Part shown: positions 11,330 through 23,989 of the stretch, one piece after another
Layout: each line of letters begins with the position of its first letter
Numbering within the stretch: position 1 is the stretch's first letter
Assembly (NCBI GenBank): GCA_024803745.1
Contig: JANJXV010000004.1
Coordinates: forward strand, 47,291,358 to 47,355,357
Source: Megascapheus bottae
Taxonomy: Eukaryota; Chordata; Mammalia; Rodentia; Geomyidae
DNA length: 64,000 nt
Direction: 5' to 3'
Position numbers and translations under genes: made by a program
Notes under the pieces: generated by a model
Database searches by the model: none
The model's input: the letters and a program-made list of their open reading frames with translations, nothing else
What the model was told of the DNA's origin: nothing

Positions 11330-11519
11330 GCCGGGAGTTTGGCCTAGTGGTTAAAGTGCTTGCCTAGCATGAATGAAGACCCGGGTTCAATTCCTCGGTA
11401 CCACATACATAGAAAAAAGCCAGAAGTGGTGCTGAGGCTCAAGTGGTAGAGCTCTAGCCTTGAGAAAGTCCAAGGACAGTGCTCAAGCCCTGAGCTCAAG
11501 CCCAGGACTGGCAAAAAAA
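11330..11519 (+). mobile_element. IDL-Geo SINE, young copy
   Basis: Near-consensus IDL and Geo monomers with a pure A tail. The perfect 16-bp duplication 'aaaaagcaggatatag' lies at 11314-11329 and 11520-11535. Confidence 0.92.
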
Positions 11520-11584
11520 AAAAAGCAGGATATAGAAACAAATGAAAACCAACTTGAAAAGCCTGCATAGAAAATCAGCTAAAA

Positions 11585-11850
11585 GTCTAGGCATAGTGGT
11601 TCATGCTTATAGTCCCTAATACTCTAGAGGTAGAGATTGGAAGAATCATAGCTTAAGGCCAGACCAGGCAAAAATGCAAAAATCTGCCGCTATTGCTATC
11701 ATCAAATTTAGGAAGACAAAAGTCTTAATCTGGCCCCAAGGCAAATGGTGAGACACCATCCAAAATATAGCTAAAATAAAACAAATCAAAACAAGAAGGG
11801 CTAGCTTCCCTAGCAAGTATGAAGTCTGAGTGCAAAGCCCACTACTACGG
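11585..11850 (+). mobile_element. Old B1+ID composite SINE
   Basis: B1-like head 'aggcatagtggttcatgctt' with 'aggccagaccaggcaaaaa', a spacer, then an ID-like right part 'cttccctagcaagtatgaag'. It differs from B1-Geo in its right monomer and is more diverged. Confidence 0.55.
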
Positions 11851-12443
11851 GAAAAAAACAACCTCTGCAAACTTTAATAAAGGTGATATTATGATTATCA
11901 TTTGGTACAAACCAAGCAATAAACTTTTCCATGTGCCAGTTGCAAGTGATGTATAATTATCGTAAATGTAAAATTGAAAAGAAGATGGGTTAGAGGCTGA
12001 GAAGTGATGCTTTGCTTCAGCAGAGTACATCACTGGGGCAAATATTGTTTACCACTAGTAAAATGCTATGCAAGAGAAAATTCCTGCTTCTTTTAATAAT
12101 CTAAAGAGCCATTCCCTTCAACTCTTTAGGTTCTGTCCCACGACAGAAACCTGGTTGCATTACAGTACAACCATTTGTCCAAAGCTTCCTTCTATCCTTG
12201 GAGGATATCGCTTGCCATATCCCATCTATTAAATGTGCTAAACCTATATGAAGTGTACTGCCCTAGATAACTGAGTTTACAACTCCATGTACTGATTCGA
12301 CACAGTCCTGTTTTGATTAATTTTTTAAAGGAATTTTGGCATGTATATTGACCTTTGGGATCTATACAACCTATAGGTTCCCTTCTTCATATTATACATA
12401 AAAGTTGGAAAAAGAAACTGTTCAGACCCAAAATGTAACTGCA

Positions 12444-12505
12444 AGTGAAGGGAGGGAGGGAGCAAAGGAGGAAGGAGGGAGGGAGGGAGAAAGGGAAGGA
12501 GGGAG
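12444..12505. repeat. GGGA/GGA-rich simple repeat
   Basis: Purine-rich (GGGA)n and (GGAA)n units on the + strand, followed by an A-run at 12537-12551. Confidence 0.9.
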
Positions 12506-12564
12506 ATACCTGATGAGGAAAAGAGTAGAGATTTGTAAAAAAAAAAAAAAAGAGCATATCCAAT

Positions 12565-12977
12565 TGTGGGGCATGTCACATGAAGGAAATGAACTGCTGT
12601 AAAAGGCCTACCTCGTGGTCCAGTGCCCACTTTCTGGTTTTGGAAATCCAACCTGCCTGTCACCTCATTGGGAAGCTTGGCTATGGTTTGTTATGTAAAG
12701 TAGGCCACCTCTATTTCTGGGATTGGCCCTGCTGCCCTCTCAGACTGCACCTACCTCCCCTTGCCCTGCCCACCTGTATGCTGATAGACTCCTGCATCCT
12801 ACTTTAGCTCCTTGTACTTTCCCAATAAATGAGTCTTGCTGTGACAGTCTCCCTAGCACGTCTGTGTCTTCCCTCTGGAGAGGGAGGGCTGGGTGAAGGC
12901 CGCCTCGTCATAGTCGGGGCATGTTCTCATTGCCCCTCCTGCTGGTCAGGAGGCAAGAAGCGCTAAAAACCCCAACA
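12565..12977 (+). mobile_element. Solo LTR, endogenous retrovirus (class II-like)
   Basis: A 413-bp unit bounded by 'TGTGGGG...CCCCAACA', an imperfect terminal inverted repeat with canonical TG/CA ends, and flanked by a perfect 6-bp duplication 'tccaat' (12559-12564 and 12978-12983). A polyadenylation signal AATAAA at 12824-12829 sits at the expected R/U5 position. Six-base duplications are typical of class II (ERVK/IAP-like) elements. No internal retroviral sequence adjoins it, so it is a recombination-derived solo LTR. Confidence 0.8.
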
Positions 12978-13079
12978 TCCAATCTCTAGGCACTATGCTT
13001 ATACTCTGAGACATTTTATTTTTCACATTAATTCAGTTTTCTTTTCTACCAGGGAATGAAATATAAGTAACTTTTATTA

Positions 13080-13250
13080 AACATAGATTCCATGGCAGGC
13101 AAGTTTTGTGTGGCTATCTCTTTAATCCTTACAATATTACTGTAAGGTCCATATTTTGCTGTCCACTTTGTAATATGAGGACATTGAGAATCAAGCAAAT
13201 TATACTGTCCAAGGAACAAACCAAAATTATAGCCAGGCTCCAAATTATAT
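13080..13250 (+). mobile_element. MIR fragment
   Basis: Contains the MIR core order: 'tctttaatccttacaatatt', then 'gaggacattgagaatcaag' (counterpart of 'gaggaaactgaggc') and 'actgtccaagg'. An ancient SINE, highly diverged. Confidence 0.65.
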
Positions 13251-13575
13251 CTACCTTCTTCCAAACATGATTCTTTTCACTAAGTCACCCTCTTTATACA
13301 ATATGTTTCCAAATCTGTAGGAGTAGATCCATCTACACACGCAGGCAAATCCTCTGTGTGCAATTCTAGCACATTCCTTTAGGCTTTCATGTGTTTCTCA
13401 CACCATTCCTCTTATATTCAAGTAGCATCTTCATAGCATTCTTTGTCTCTAGTCTCACCTCCTCTGGACTATTTCTCTTTACAACCCTCCTGAAGCCAAC
13501 CTGTTTGTTCTTTGCCTATTATAGTGCAGTATAGCACAATTGCCTATTTGTTATTATTCCTTTGTAGCCTCTGTT

Positions 13576-13637
13576 CTTTTTTCTTCCTTCCTTTTTTCTT
13601 TTCTTTTCTTTCTTTCTTTCTTTTTTTTTTTTTTTTT
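13576..13637. repeat. CT/T-rich tract
   Basis: (TTTC)n and poly-T, which is the reverse-complemented tail of the adjoining antisense SINE. Confidence 0.85.
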
Positions 13638-13778
13638 GGACAGTCATAGGTCTGAACTCAGGGCGTAGGCACTGACCCTGAACTTCTTTTCTACCCTGGG
13701 TTGACTTTAAATTATGATCCTCAGATGTCAGCTTCCTGAGTACCTGGGATTACAGGCATGAGCCACCAATGCCTGGGT
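13638..13778 (-). mobile_element. Truncated B1-Geo SINE, antisense
   Basis: Antisense Geo start ('gaactcagggcgtaggcact') joined to an antisense B1-like head ('gattacaggcatgagccacc'). The middle part is shortened. Confidence 0.7.
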
Positions 13779-15513
13779 AGATCTAGAATTTTTAATTAAG
13801 TCACACATCAAACTGTGGTAATGTAAAAATTTTAATTATAAAAAAGTAATTAAAAGTACTAAGGGAAGAAGGAATTAACATATTATGACTCATAATACTG
13901 GCAAAATAGCAAACCATTATATATTTTTTAAAATATACTGAAAACTTCAGAATGTTTTTAAATAGAAACAAGAACAATTGCCTTTGAAAGTAGAATCTGA
14001 CACTTCAGGAAAGTGTCCATTATACTTTTTCAGGTTCCATTTAAATTATCTTTCCATGTATCAATATTAATTTACAATAATTACTTTGTTGGAGGTATAA
14101 AGTAATCATCTTTTTCTCTATTCCTTAAGAAAAAGAATGTGTTTGAGTACTGTGCTTGTCTTGTCACAAATCCCTTCATAGACTGTGCTCAATTAGTAAC
14201 GGCAAAAATTCAAGACTGAAAAGATAGTGAATACAAGAATAAGGACCAGAATTGAATCAGTTAAAGTAATGCCAACATCATTAAAATATCAAATTGATAA
14301 TGGTAGCAGGAATGCTACCTTTACCAAAGTGCAAAATAAAGGAAGAACCCCTGAATTTTAGCAATGTCAGATGAAAAGATACCAGATGCATTGAGCTGAC
14401 TTTTATAGAGCAATATGATTTATTATGTAATAAAGCAAGTTCACATTTATTTCATAAGGACTTACTAATATGTCTCATGTTCTATGAATACATATTTCAC
14501 CTAACCATCATATTCTTTACCTTCATAAATGAAGCTGATAATTATCATGAAGTCAGGGCTATAATTTTATTTTTGAAATAAAAGCAAATAAAGACTTCTA
14601 TCAGTAAAAGATTCATCGTTCCCCTTCTACTAATAGCAATCCTATCAGGCACCTTCTTTCAGATATCCTGATATCCTACTAGGAGCTACCCATTTCTGCC
14701 ATCCTTCAATATGCCTCATTTGTTTACACATTTACTTAGAAATATTTCACATTATTGAGTGGGTTCTAACCATTGAAAGAAAAAGCAAGATGAGTGAAGA
14801 ACAGAATTAATCTTCACAGCATTTATAATTGATTTAGTATCTTAATTTGCAAACAAGAGTGCCTTTCCTTCAACCCACACTTGTGAGTGATGTTACTGTC
14901 CACAGGAATCCATAAATATACCCTTCAACAAAAAAATTATTTAAACCCAAATAGTCACTGATTTCTTGACCCTAAAGCCTGACAGAGATAGACTCTGATA
15001 GTCTAGGTTAAGTAAAAATGCAATTGTTAAACCATAAAAGTATTTTCCCATGAATTATCTATGGAATTTACATATAGATGAAAAATTGGTATATGGCATA
15101 ATGCTTAGGTGCTTAGTATATGGAAAAGCTTAGCAATTTGTATCTTAAAATCTAGGAATAAATTAAGGTAATTACGATTTCTTTCATGTTAAGGAATTTT
15201 TTTTGGCCTAGATTGAATAATACTAAAACAATTAGTATGTCAGTGAAGTTTTTCAGGTACTGTATTTTTAAATATATTTTTACTATGTTCCTTAAAGTAA
15301 AAGGAATAATTAAGAGAAATCCAATTAGTATTGACTGAGAACACCTGTTTCTGAAATCCTTTGAATAACTTCATCATATTATGATTTTTCTTTGGTCTTT
15401 GTTTTAAGATGAAACTCATGTCCCTATCCAGTTGCTCTGAGGAGCTGTGTGATTTGCATGGCACACAAAAGAAAGTTTCTGCTTGTAGAAGAAATGTCAG
15501 GATTTAAAAGACC
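13779..15513. other. Unique sequence, nothing recognised
   Basis: AT-rich, with no repeat family or gene that I recognise. Confidence 0.5.
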
Positions 15514-15527
15514 AAAAGAATTATAGC

Positions 15528-15721
15528 GGGGCCGGGAGTTTGGCCTAGTGGTTGAGTGCTTGCCTAGCATACACGAAGACCAGGGTTCGATTCCTCGGTT
15601 CCACATACATAGAAAAAAGCCGGAAGTGGTGCTGAGGCTCAAGTGGTAGAGCTCTAGCCTTGAAAAAATCCAAGGACAGTGCTCAGGCCCTGAGCTCAAG
15701 CCCAGGACTGGCAAAAAAAAA
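15528..15721 (+). mobile_element. IDL-Geo SINE, young copy
   Basis: Near-consensus IDL and Geo monomers. The perfect 14-bp duplication 'aaaagaattatagc' lies at 15514-15527 and 15722-15735. Confidence 0.92.
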
Positions 15722-15735
15722 AAAAGAATTATAGC

Positions 15736-16395
15736 TATTTTCCAGTAACTACTGCTTCTTAATAATTTTTTGACCAAAGATATTGAGGAAAATTCCTCAG
15801 AACGAGGATAAAGAACCAAGCAGAGGAAGCTTTGAACACTCCTTTTAATATATATACCATAATGTATACCAAAAAAGGAAATAATGCATATTGGCAGGGG
15901 AAAAACAATTAATGTCTCATTATTCAAATAAGTGACAGACATACAGGATTATTACAGAAATAGGAATGGGAAATTATGATAGAGCGTAGACATTAGCATG
16001 GGTTCAAAATATATTATTAATTGACAAGTATATCAAAAAAAGAAAAGTATATAATTAGGAAAACTACAAATAAAATATATTAATCATTCAATAATAACAA
16101 ACTTTCTTACAATAAACAAAATCAAGTTCAAAAGCAAAACATATTTTAAATACTACAGACTAAAATGATCTTTGCAGACTTGAAAATTCCAGGCTCATTT
16201 CCAACTCTGGGATTGAAAAGGATATCAAAGGGAATTACAGTGTAGAGAGCAATCTAAAGGATAGTTTGTAACAAAAATGCAAACTCAAAAGTGTGTTTTC
16301 AATAAGTCAATGGATTAATATTTCTGAGACTGTCATTTCCTCTTCTTTGACTTTGGAAGATTACCTCTATTTATTTTTATTTTATTTTATTATTT
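15736..16395. other. Unique sequence, nothing recognised
   Basis: AT-rich between two SINEs, with no recognised gene. Confidence 0.5.
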
Positions 16396-16587
16396 TTACC
16401 AGTGCTGGGCTTGGACTCAAGGCTTGAGTACTATCCTTGGATTTTTCTCAATGCTAGAACCCTACCACTTGAGCCACAGCACCATTTCTGACTTTTTTTT
16501 ATGCTTGTGATACGGAGGAATCTAATCCAGGTCTTCTTCGTACATGGTAGGCAAGCAAACTACCATTAGGACAAACTCCTAACCCCG
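16396..16587 (-). mobile_element. Diverged IDL-Geo SINE, antisense
   Basis: Antisense Geo ('accagtgctgggcttggact', 'taccacttgagccacagcac') then an antisense IDL head ('tggtaggcaagcaaactacc'). One of only two antisense IDL-Geo copies in the window. Confidence 0.7.
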
Positions 16588-16636
16588 ATTACCTCTATTT
16601 AAAAAGTGGTTTGGGGGATTTTGTTTGTTTGTTTTT

Positions 16637-16856
16637 TGTGGGCCATGGGGCTTCAACTCTGGGCCTGGACATTATTCCTGAGCTCTTCAGCTCAAGGCTA
16701 CCACCCTACCCTTGAGCCAAGCCCCACTTCCCACTTTCTAGAGGTTAATTGGAGATAAGTCTTGGGTCATTTTGTACCTGGGCTGGCTTTGAACTTGATC
16801 CTCAGATCCCAGCCACCTAAGTAGCTAGGATTAAAGGCATGTGCCACCACACCCAG
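16637..16856 (-). mobile_element. B1-Geo SINE, antisense
   Basis: Antisense Geo ('gggcttcaactctgggcctg', 'gagctcttcagctcaaggct'), linker 'ggttaattggagataag', and antisense B1-like head ('agctaggattaaaggcatgt'). Nearly full length. Confidence 0.8.
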
Positions 16857-16934
16857 TTTGCTTTTCTTTTGTGTTGTTTTTTTTTTTTTAAGTTTGCTCA
16901 TACCCAGGTCTCTTGATCTCATAATTCTTTTGTG

Positions 16935-17055
16935 TGTGTGGGCCAGAGGGGGGGGGACAAACATGGGACTTGAACTCGGCCTGGTCACTGTCCCTGAGCT
17001 CTTCAACTTGAAGCTATTGCTTTACACTTGAGCCAAGCCCCACTTCCCGCTTTTG
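16935..17055 (-). mobile_element. Geo monomer fragment, antisense
   Basis: Only the Geo part is present ('gggacttgaactcggcctgg', 'gagccaagccccacttcccg'), cut off before the linker and B1 head by the next inserted SINE piece. Confidence 0.7.
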
Positions 17056-17083
17056 TTTTTGTTTTCTTTTTTCTTTTTTTTTT

Positions 17084-17115
17084 TGCCAGTCCTGGGCTTG
17101 AGCTCAGGGCCTGAG
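17084..17115 (-). mobile_element. IDL-Geo 3' stub, antisense
   Basis: Antisense poly-A tail (T-run from about 17064) and the first about 30 nt of Geo ('gccagtcctgggcttgagct'), which breaks off directly into the GA array. Confidence 0.6.
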
Positions 17116-17131
17116 TGGAGGGAGGGAGGGG

Positions 17132-17221
<90 letters not shown>
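17116..17221. repeat. (GGGA)n-(GA)n array
   Basis: Pure purine array of about 105 bp that replaces the rest of the SINE stub on its left. Confidence 0.95.
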
Positions 17222-17227
<6 letters not shown>

Positions 17228-17380
17228 CCTTAATAATATCTCGATTGTTTCATAGTTCTGAAAAGAATTGATATGTGAATGGTAAATTATTTAAAGAAAA
17301 TAACAAGAACATATTTTGGAATATCAAACTTTGGCACCAATATGCTTAATAGCTTTCCTTTAGATCTCTCCCTATGTATT

Positions 17381-17625
17381 TTTTTCTCATATCTTTATTG
17401 TAAACAGTGATGTAAAAGAGCGGTTACAGTTACATAAGTAGGGAAAATGGTACCTTTTTTTTTTTAAACATTTACCCCCTTCTTCTTTTCTCCCATTTAC
17501 TCCTCCCTACTTTCTCCCCCCATTCAGGTTGTAGAGTTCATTTCCAACATAGTGTCCAGTGAATGCTAGTGTTTCATTAGTTCATCCTATGTCCTGCCAT
17601 TTCTGTGATTCCCTTTTCCTTCTAT
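17381..17625 (-). mobile_element. L1 3'UTR end, antisense
   Basis: Antisense L1 terminus ('gtgatgtaaaagagcggtta') with pyrimidine-rich UTR and 'catttccaacatagtgtcca'. The same subfamily occurs at 26778 and 52345. Confidence 0.7.
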
Positions 17626-17702
17626 GGATCAGAAAAACTTATATACAAGACAAAGGGCACAGAACACAAATAACTGTATATATAACATAATAAGAACCAT
17701 GA

Positions 17703-17893
17703 GACAAGACCATGGCCTAGTAGTACAGTGCTTTCTCTGCATATATGAAGGCCTGGGTTTGATTCCTCGATACCACATACACAGAAAAAGCCAGAAGTGG
17801 TATTGTAGCTCAAGTGTCAGAGCTCTAGCTTTGAGTCAACCCAAGTACAGTGCCCAGGCCCTGAGTTCAAGCCCCAGAACTGGCCAAAAATAA
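17703..17893 (+). mobile_element. IDL-Geo SINE
   Basis: IDL head 'catggcctagtagtacagtg' with B-box-like 'gggtttgattcc', and Geo ending 'ccccagaactggccaaaa'. More diverged than the young copies. Confidence 0.8.
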
Positions 17894-17899
17894 AAGAAC

Positions 17900-20800
17900 C
17901 TCTTGCTTCCAATTCTTGGAGTTCATTTTTAAGCTCAATGAAAATATTTTATAGAATGAAAAATTTTCACTCACATGATCCAGAGTATTTAATAAAATAT
18001 AGTTGAAGATAATATAAACTAAAATTTTTGATTTATGTTAAGTAAACACATATATTAGTCATACAGCCTAAAAAAATCTGATACCTTTTGCATCTGTACT
18101 TTCCAACAGATATATAATTTGAGCCAGATAAGTAATTTTAAAATATTCCACCAGCCACATGCAAACAAACACAAAAGAAGGTTAATTTAATTTAGGTATA
18201 TGCTTAACATACTATTTGTCAAATATTGCTTCAAAATAAAAGGACTTCAGACAAGCCACTTTTAGTGTTCAGTAGTGATATGGGACTAGTGAACATCAAT
18301 GAGACAAAACAGAATCAGAACAGCTAGAAATTCAGAGACTTTGAAGCTTCCAGACCCACTCTTCTTCATTTACTGGAAGGTATAACAAGAATTCATGCAA
18401 AAAGAACAGGCAGATAAACTCTTGATTAGATTCTTCTGTAGCCAAAGAAAGTTTCCCTGTCTTTACAGTTTCCTATCAAAATATATAGATGAAACAAGGG
18501 AGAAAATGTTCTAACTCTGAATAAAAAAGTCAGGAAACATATTTCAAAAGCAAGTTCAAGGGTAGAATTTAGAGTCTAGTTACAAAATATCCTACTTCAG
18601 GGAACTTATTGCAAAATTATTTTTTAAGGTGTGTTTTGTGTACCTACTTCCAATCTACAGTTTTTTATGGTTCTTTTTTTGAAAGATTTTATTAACACTG
18701 ATTTTTTCATCATATTTCAAATGTTTTATTTAACAAACAAGTATTCAAGAAGAGAATCTCTATATGTAATCACTGGCACATAGATTTTAGAACATAATTA
18801 AAATTAAGCTGAGAGTTTATATGTCATAGATATATATCAAGCTATATAATATAACATTGTGTCTATACAGTATATATCCCATTATAGGTTTTCATGCCTA
18901 TGTTGTTATGTTTATATTTCCAAGACCATGTCAATAACCTTGGGAACCCAAATATTAATCTACAATTTTTAGTCAGACTTGAACTTCTGAATATCTGTGG
19001 GGAAATATATCTGCTGAGGCTGATCTAGTTCTATATATTTCTCCTTAAATCTAAATTAATCATATGTTTAGTCTACTGATTGTGTTACTTCACAGGACTT
19101 GTTCCTTTCTATAAATCTGTGCTCATTTGTCTTCTTCATGCCTTTTGAGCATAGCTACCCTAATGCCCAGTATGTAGAAGAGAAACAAAGTATATTTGGT
19201 ACTGTCTCAGTTTGTCTTTTTCTATGAGGATTTTAATATTGTCTACTTCATCTGTTGTATCCTCTTTACCTTAGACTCCAATTCCTTGCTTTTATTGCAC
19301 TTGGCCAGCATTTTACTAGAAAAATCATAATTCTTGGAAACCCTTGTTAATTTGAATCCCTGTTTTTATCTTTCTTGATTGAGATATGTTGGAAATATAT
19401 TTCTTTGAAGTCAAATATTTAACAATTGTCCTCAGTTATTAAGATTAGCCTAAATTGTAGCCTATGCATGTGATAAAAATACAAGATCACAGTGAAGGAA
19501 AATAATATATACTTTTATAAGATCCACAGAAAATAATACAGATTTCAAACTTTAGATTGATTTCAAACTTCTAAAATTTATTTTGAGTTTTTTCAGATGT
19601 GATTGAATACAATAGTTGTATTTATAATAATATAACCACTATAATTTGCCCTGTACACACACAGTCCTATTGAGTAGACTATATGAAGAATGAAGAAGAC
19701 ATTGCAAATAGTACCAACTTACCAGTCATTTTAGCTACTGAACTTTAAGAGGAATATTATTGTAGCTCATTTTTATATTTTTCCTTATCTTCCCACTTGT
19801 TCAAGTTCACCAAAAGGTCTAAATATTTTAATCTCATAAACAATAGACTACGTTTCATATTTAAGAAGAAAAGTATCCATTAAATGAAAATAAGCATCTA
19901 CTCTTTCCTCACCAAAGGGAAGATATAAAAGGAAACGAATAGGATGAAATAAATGTTTGCTAATTATATATATTTTCTCAGCAAGAAAAACCAGTTCTTA
20001 TACTTAACCAAAATATACTGGCTTCACACAGAACATATCTTCTTTTAAAAACTTATGTGAAAAATGGAAATACATGCTATGTATTCTAGGAATATATTGT
20101 AGTAGATATTATATTTTTTGAAACTTTTGAAAGATTGGATGGAAAGGGAAAAAAATAAAGTTATCCACACCAAGGAGGAAAGCTCAGAACAGGACAGTCT
20201 TGGCAGGACCTCCAGTCTGACGGACAGGAGGAAAAAGAAGGGTCAGATGCACGAAAACTAGGCAAGACAAGCTGGGGTAAAAAGCCAATTAGTGTATTAA
20301 AGGGTAAGAATCTGAGTTCTGAAACTAAGGGGTGATAATATAGGCAGCTTGGAAGAGGATTAAAATGAAGAAGTGATAACAGTATTCAGTTGAGAGAGAA
20401 GGCTGTCAAAAATGTAAATGGGAGGGGTGTAAGTAAAACAATAAAACAAAAACCTGACGTTTAATCAAAGGTTATTGTAGCACAAATACAAAAGAGGAAA
20501 CGTGATGGTTTTAGCTGAACTCATTAACAGAGCAGCAAGGCAGATGGAAAATTCAGTCTCAATTACAGGAAACCAAATGGACTGCAGTGGAGTTTAGGGA
20601 AATAACCTATTTCACTTCTCGATTGCTTTTCCTGAATGCATCATATTAGTAATCTGGATGCCTGACATGAAGAATTAGATCATTGCTAGAGAGGTTACTG
20701 TATTATTTAGAACAGCACATTAAAGATGAACTTGATTTTTAACAACTCTAAAAGCAAGATATTTCAGAGAACTTCACCAAAGCCAGATAATATTAGGAGT

Positions 20801-20990
20801 TTTAATTGTTAATTTCTACTTAAATGTTTGTATAATCCACCCTATTACTTTATTCAACACAATGTTTTGTTTGTGGTTCTTGAAATTAGCAATTATTGCT
20901 TACGTGGTGATATTTTTGCTTTTGATTAATTTCTTAATTGAAAATGAAGTTCATAGTTTCCTTTCTTTTTCTTTTGTCTTTATTTTTCTT
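17900..20990. other. Mostly unique stretch
   Basis: AT-rich. The one older signature is a probable DNA-transposon remnant at 18095-18310. Otherwise no repeat family or gene is recognised. The segment 20480-20720 has a texture like conserved non-coding sequence, but the evidence is too weak to call it. Confidence 0.45.
18095..18310 (+). mobile_element. Probable ancient hAT/MER DNA transposon
   Basis: 'ctttccaacagatatataat', 'ccaccagccacatgc' and a far end resembling 'aagccac...tagtgttcagtag' resemble a common non-autonomous mammalian MER element. The family name is not certain and divergence is high. Confidence 0.35.
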
Positions 20991-20999
20991 TTTCGGAAA

Positions 21000-21068
21000 T
21001 GGGGGAATTGAACCAAGGACATTGCACTTGCTAGGCAAGTATGTTTCTATTGAACTATATTCCAGCCC
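21000..21068 (-). mobile_element. ID-like monomer, antisense
   Basis: The reverse complement carries 'ttgcctagcaagtgcaatg' and 'ggttcaattcccc', the ID core and B box. It lacks a Geo partner. Confidence 0.6.
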
Positions 21069-23590
21069 TCTAAGGTGTTTTTAAAGGGGAGAATAAAATT
21101 TAAAAAAAAAAAAAGTCTCCCTTGATAGTATTTTACCTTTCATTGTATGACACTAATTACAATTAAGAAAGTAACATTCTCTACCAGACATTCCATAAAA
21201 AACAGAAACATAATGCAGAATGTCAAAACTTTATAAGTCCAATTTTATTTCTTATTTTCACTATATCCCATTATGTTTTAATTAAAAGTATCTTATGCAA
21301 TTAGAATTCTGTGGTTACTGGTAGAAAAAAACATCTGATTTTTCAATGAAAATGACAATATAAGTAATTTAGAAAAGTCAATGACCAACGTAATAGTGCC
21401 AAATGTAACAAGGACATGGGACCTTAAAATAGCGAGACTGTGGAATGTATGTATAAAACTGTTTTAAGCAATGAATATCTTGAACATCTCAAAATCATCT
21501 GACTAAAAACTGCATGTGATTAAATTGTAAACATATTATTATTATTATTATTATAAATCTTACCAAAGCAGCCTCTTTAAGATATGTATGATTTAAAATA
21601 CACATATGGATGTGGATGACATCAAATCAAATCAAACCAGATGAACACTGACACTCAAACCACATCAAGTATACAAATTTCAAATTCATTCTTCTCAGTC
21701 TTTTCTGAAGCTATGGCACAGAAATTATATATCTACACACTAGACTTCTTATACCATTTCCAATGCACATACCTTTCGAGTGGAAAAATGAATTTCCCAA
21801 TAATGACATTTATTCTTCATGATATAGCAAATAAACATACGTGAAATGTGTTTCTCAGAGAAGAATTTTAGAGGCAAGGTAATAGATACGTAGGTAGGTA
21901 GGTAGGTAATAGATAAACTAGACAGACAACTTAGTAATAACTTCAAATTATAATACAAGTAATAGAAATGTTAAAATTGTTGTGAATCATCAGGAATAAG
22001 AAAAAGGTCGTGATAGCATTAAAGATCAAAAGAACTGAAGTAATACATTTTTACATAAAAATGAGATTTCAGCTATTCAGTATTGCACTAAAATATTTTA
22101 TCAAGCAGGCAAAACTATTCTGTGAGTAATGGAAAAAATAAAACACCCTCAGACATCTACCACTAAAACACAGCAACAAAAATTTGAGGACAGGCCCAAA
22201 ATCACAGCATTAGAAAATTAAACAAAAGCAGAATTAGAAGATGAAAATATGTTGAAAGTACATGTATGTATGTTTGAAGCTGGCAAAATAAAATCCTTTT
22301 ACTATGTCTGATGAATATACACCAATCAAAAAATTTTCAGAAGCCAGTGAAAAGACCCTTTCATTAGATGAACAATAAAGACATAGTATATTAAATAAAA
22401 TAGAAGTGGAGAAAAATCATTACTTTTCTAAAGAATGGTGTTTGGATGGGGTTGAGAGAGATAAGGGAGAACAATAGAAAGGTAACACTGATGATGGTAC
22501 ATTGTACACATGGCATTAAAACCACTTTGTGCCACTAAAAGAAAATTAAAAATAAATAAAATAAAATTTTAAATACTTTAAAATAACTAAAGGATGGGTT
22601 AAAGAGGCTCACTGATTGCAGGGAAAAGTACACCAACCAGAAACTCAGATACTAAAATGAATTTTGAAAATACAGATTATATACATGTGGTTAATATAAA
22701 ACATTTAACAACTTTTAAATATTAAAATTTTAAATATTAAAAATCCTCTTTTAACTACCAGTTAAAAGAATTAAAATCCTTTAAGTCAGAATTATATTAC
22801 AATGATATTCAACAAAATTCCATTAGTAAAAAAGAGCCTCTTGCTGGACCTGACACGCAATACATTCTACAAAGCTTTGAACTCACAATTAGAGAAAATA
22901 CTAAAGAGCCAGGATTTTAAAAAAAAAGAGGAAGTGTAAACTGAAATTACTATCAGGTAAATTTACATCCAACAGCAATCCTGATTTTGAATCAAACCAG
23001 ATACAAGAATCAGAACAAAAAAATAATATCCTCTGAGAATGGACAGTGTTAAGCCTGTTAACGTACAGATCTGCTGTTCAAATTTATACTCTTCCTTGGT
23101 TGCGAAATTGCCAGCCTGCAAGATTCAATTACAGTAGGTCTGAGTTGGCAATGCCCTCTGACCTGAGCAGAAGCAAACTGTGCACAGACATGGTAAAAAG
23201 AGATCCAAGTATGTCTGTGAGGGTCATCAATAGTAATTCACTGTTATCTGCAAGGATTTAAAGAACAGAGACTTCTTTTATATAGATTCAGATAAATATC
23301 CAATTCCAAATAAGTGTGTGTTCACATGATTATGCCTTTAATAAAGTATTGAATTTGGAATGATTCCCGATTTGAAGTTGTTAGAAAGTCACAGGGAAAT
23401 CGGCTACAAAACTCTCACTGCAAACAAAATGCAGTGAGATTATATACAATGGTCTAATTAATTTCAGCGATGATTGTATGGAAAAATAGACCTATTGTTT
23501 AACAATTAAAATCACAGCATTGTTTAATTCATAAACCCCACTAATAGATAAGAAAGAAATTAAATCATGTAAGGAGAAATACATACTAAC
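21069..23590. other. Mostly unique, small simple repeats
   Basis: Contains (TTA)n at 21534-21555, (GGTA)n at 21890-21908, and at 22430-22560 a possible L1 3'-end remnant ('gtttggatggggttgagaga', 'tacattgtacacatggcatt'). Otherwise AT-rich with no recognised gene. Confidence 0.45.
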
Positions 23591-23599
23591 AGGTCAATT

Positions 23600-23970
23600 G
23601 TATTATATACAATAGCCAAGTTTTGGAAATAATCAATGTTTGTCAATTGATAAATGAATAGAGAGGTTACCAAGACACAACAGAATACCATTCAGTCATG
23701 AAAAGTATGAAATCTTTTAGTTGCCACAATATGATTGGAGCTATATATAATTATGTTAAGTGAAATGAGCTAGGCACAGAAAAACAGCATAACCACACGA
23801 CTTACTATCATGGGATACCAAAAAGGGCAGTGCCATAGAATTTAACAGCAGAATGGTTATTACCAAAAACTGGTAAAAGCAAAAGCAGGGAGAGTTGGGG
23901 AAAAGTTAACCAATTAACTCTAAGTTACAGCTCAGTAGGACTAAGAGTATCATTGTGGATTATGTTGACT
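23600..23970 (+). mobile_element. Old L1M/HAL1-type L1 3' region
   Basis: Sense L1 phrases 'acaatagccaagttttggaa', 'cagaataccattcagtcatg', and a later UTR-like part 'aatggttattaccaaaaact'. Heavily mutated with no usable ORF2 frame. Confidence 0.6.
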
Positions 23971-23989
23971 AGATAAAAATGGTATGCTA

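Noticed and set aside
15424..15942. 172-codon minus-strand frame, and similar ones at 5761, 11344, 25041, 47730 and 51388
   Set aside because: They share the same peptide (SGPEHCPWTFSRLELYHLSL-like), which is the antisense translation of the IDL-Geo SINE. Repetition reflects the repeat, not a protein family.
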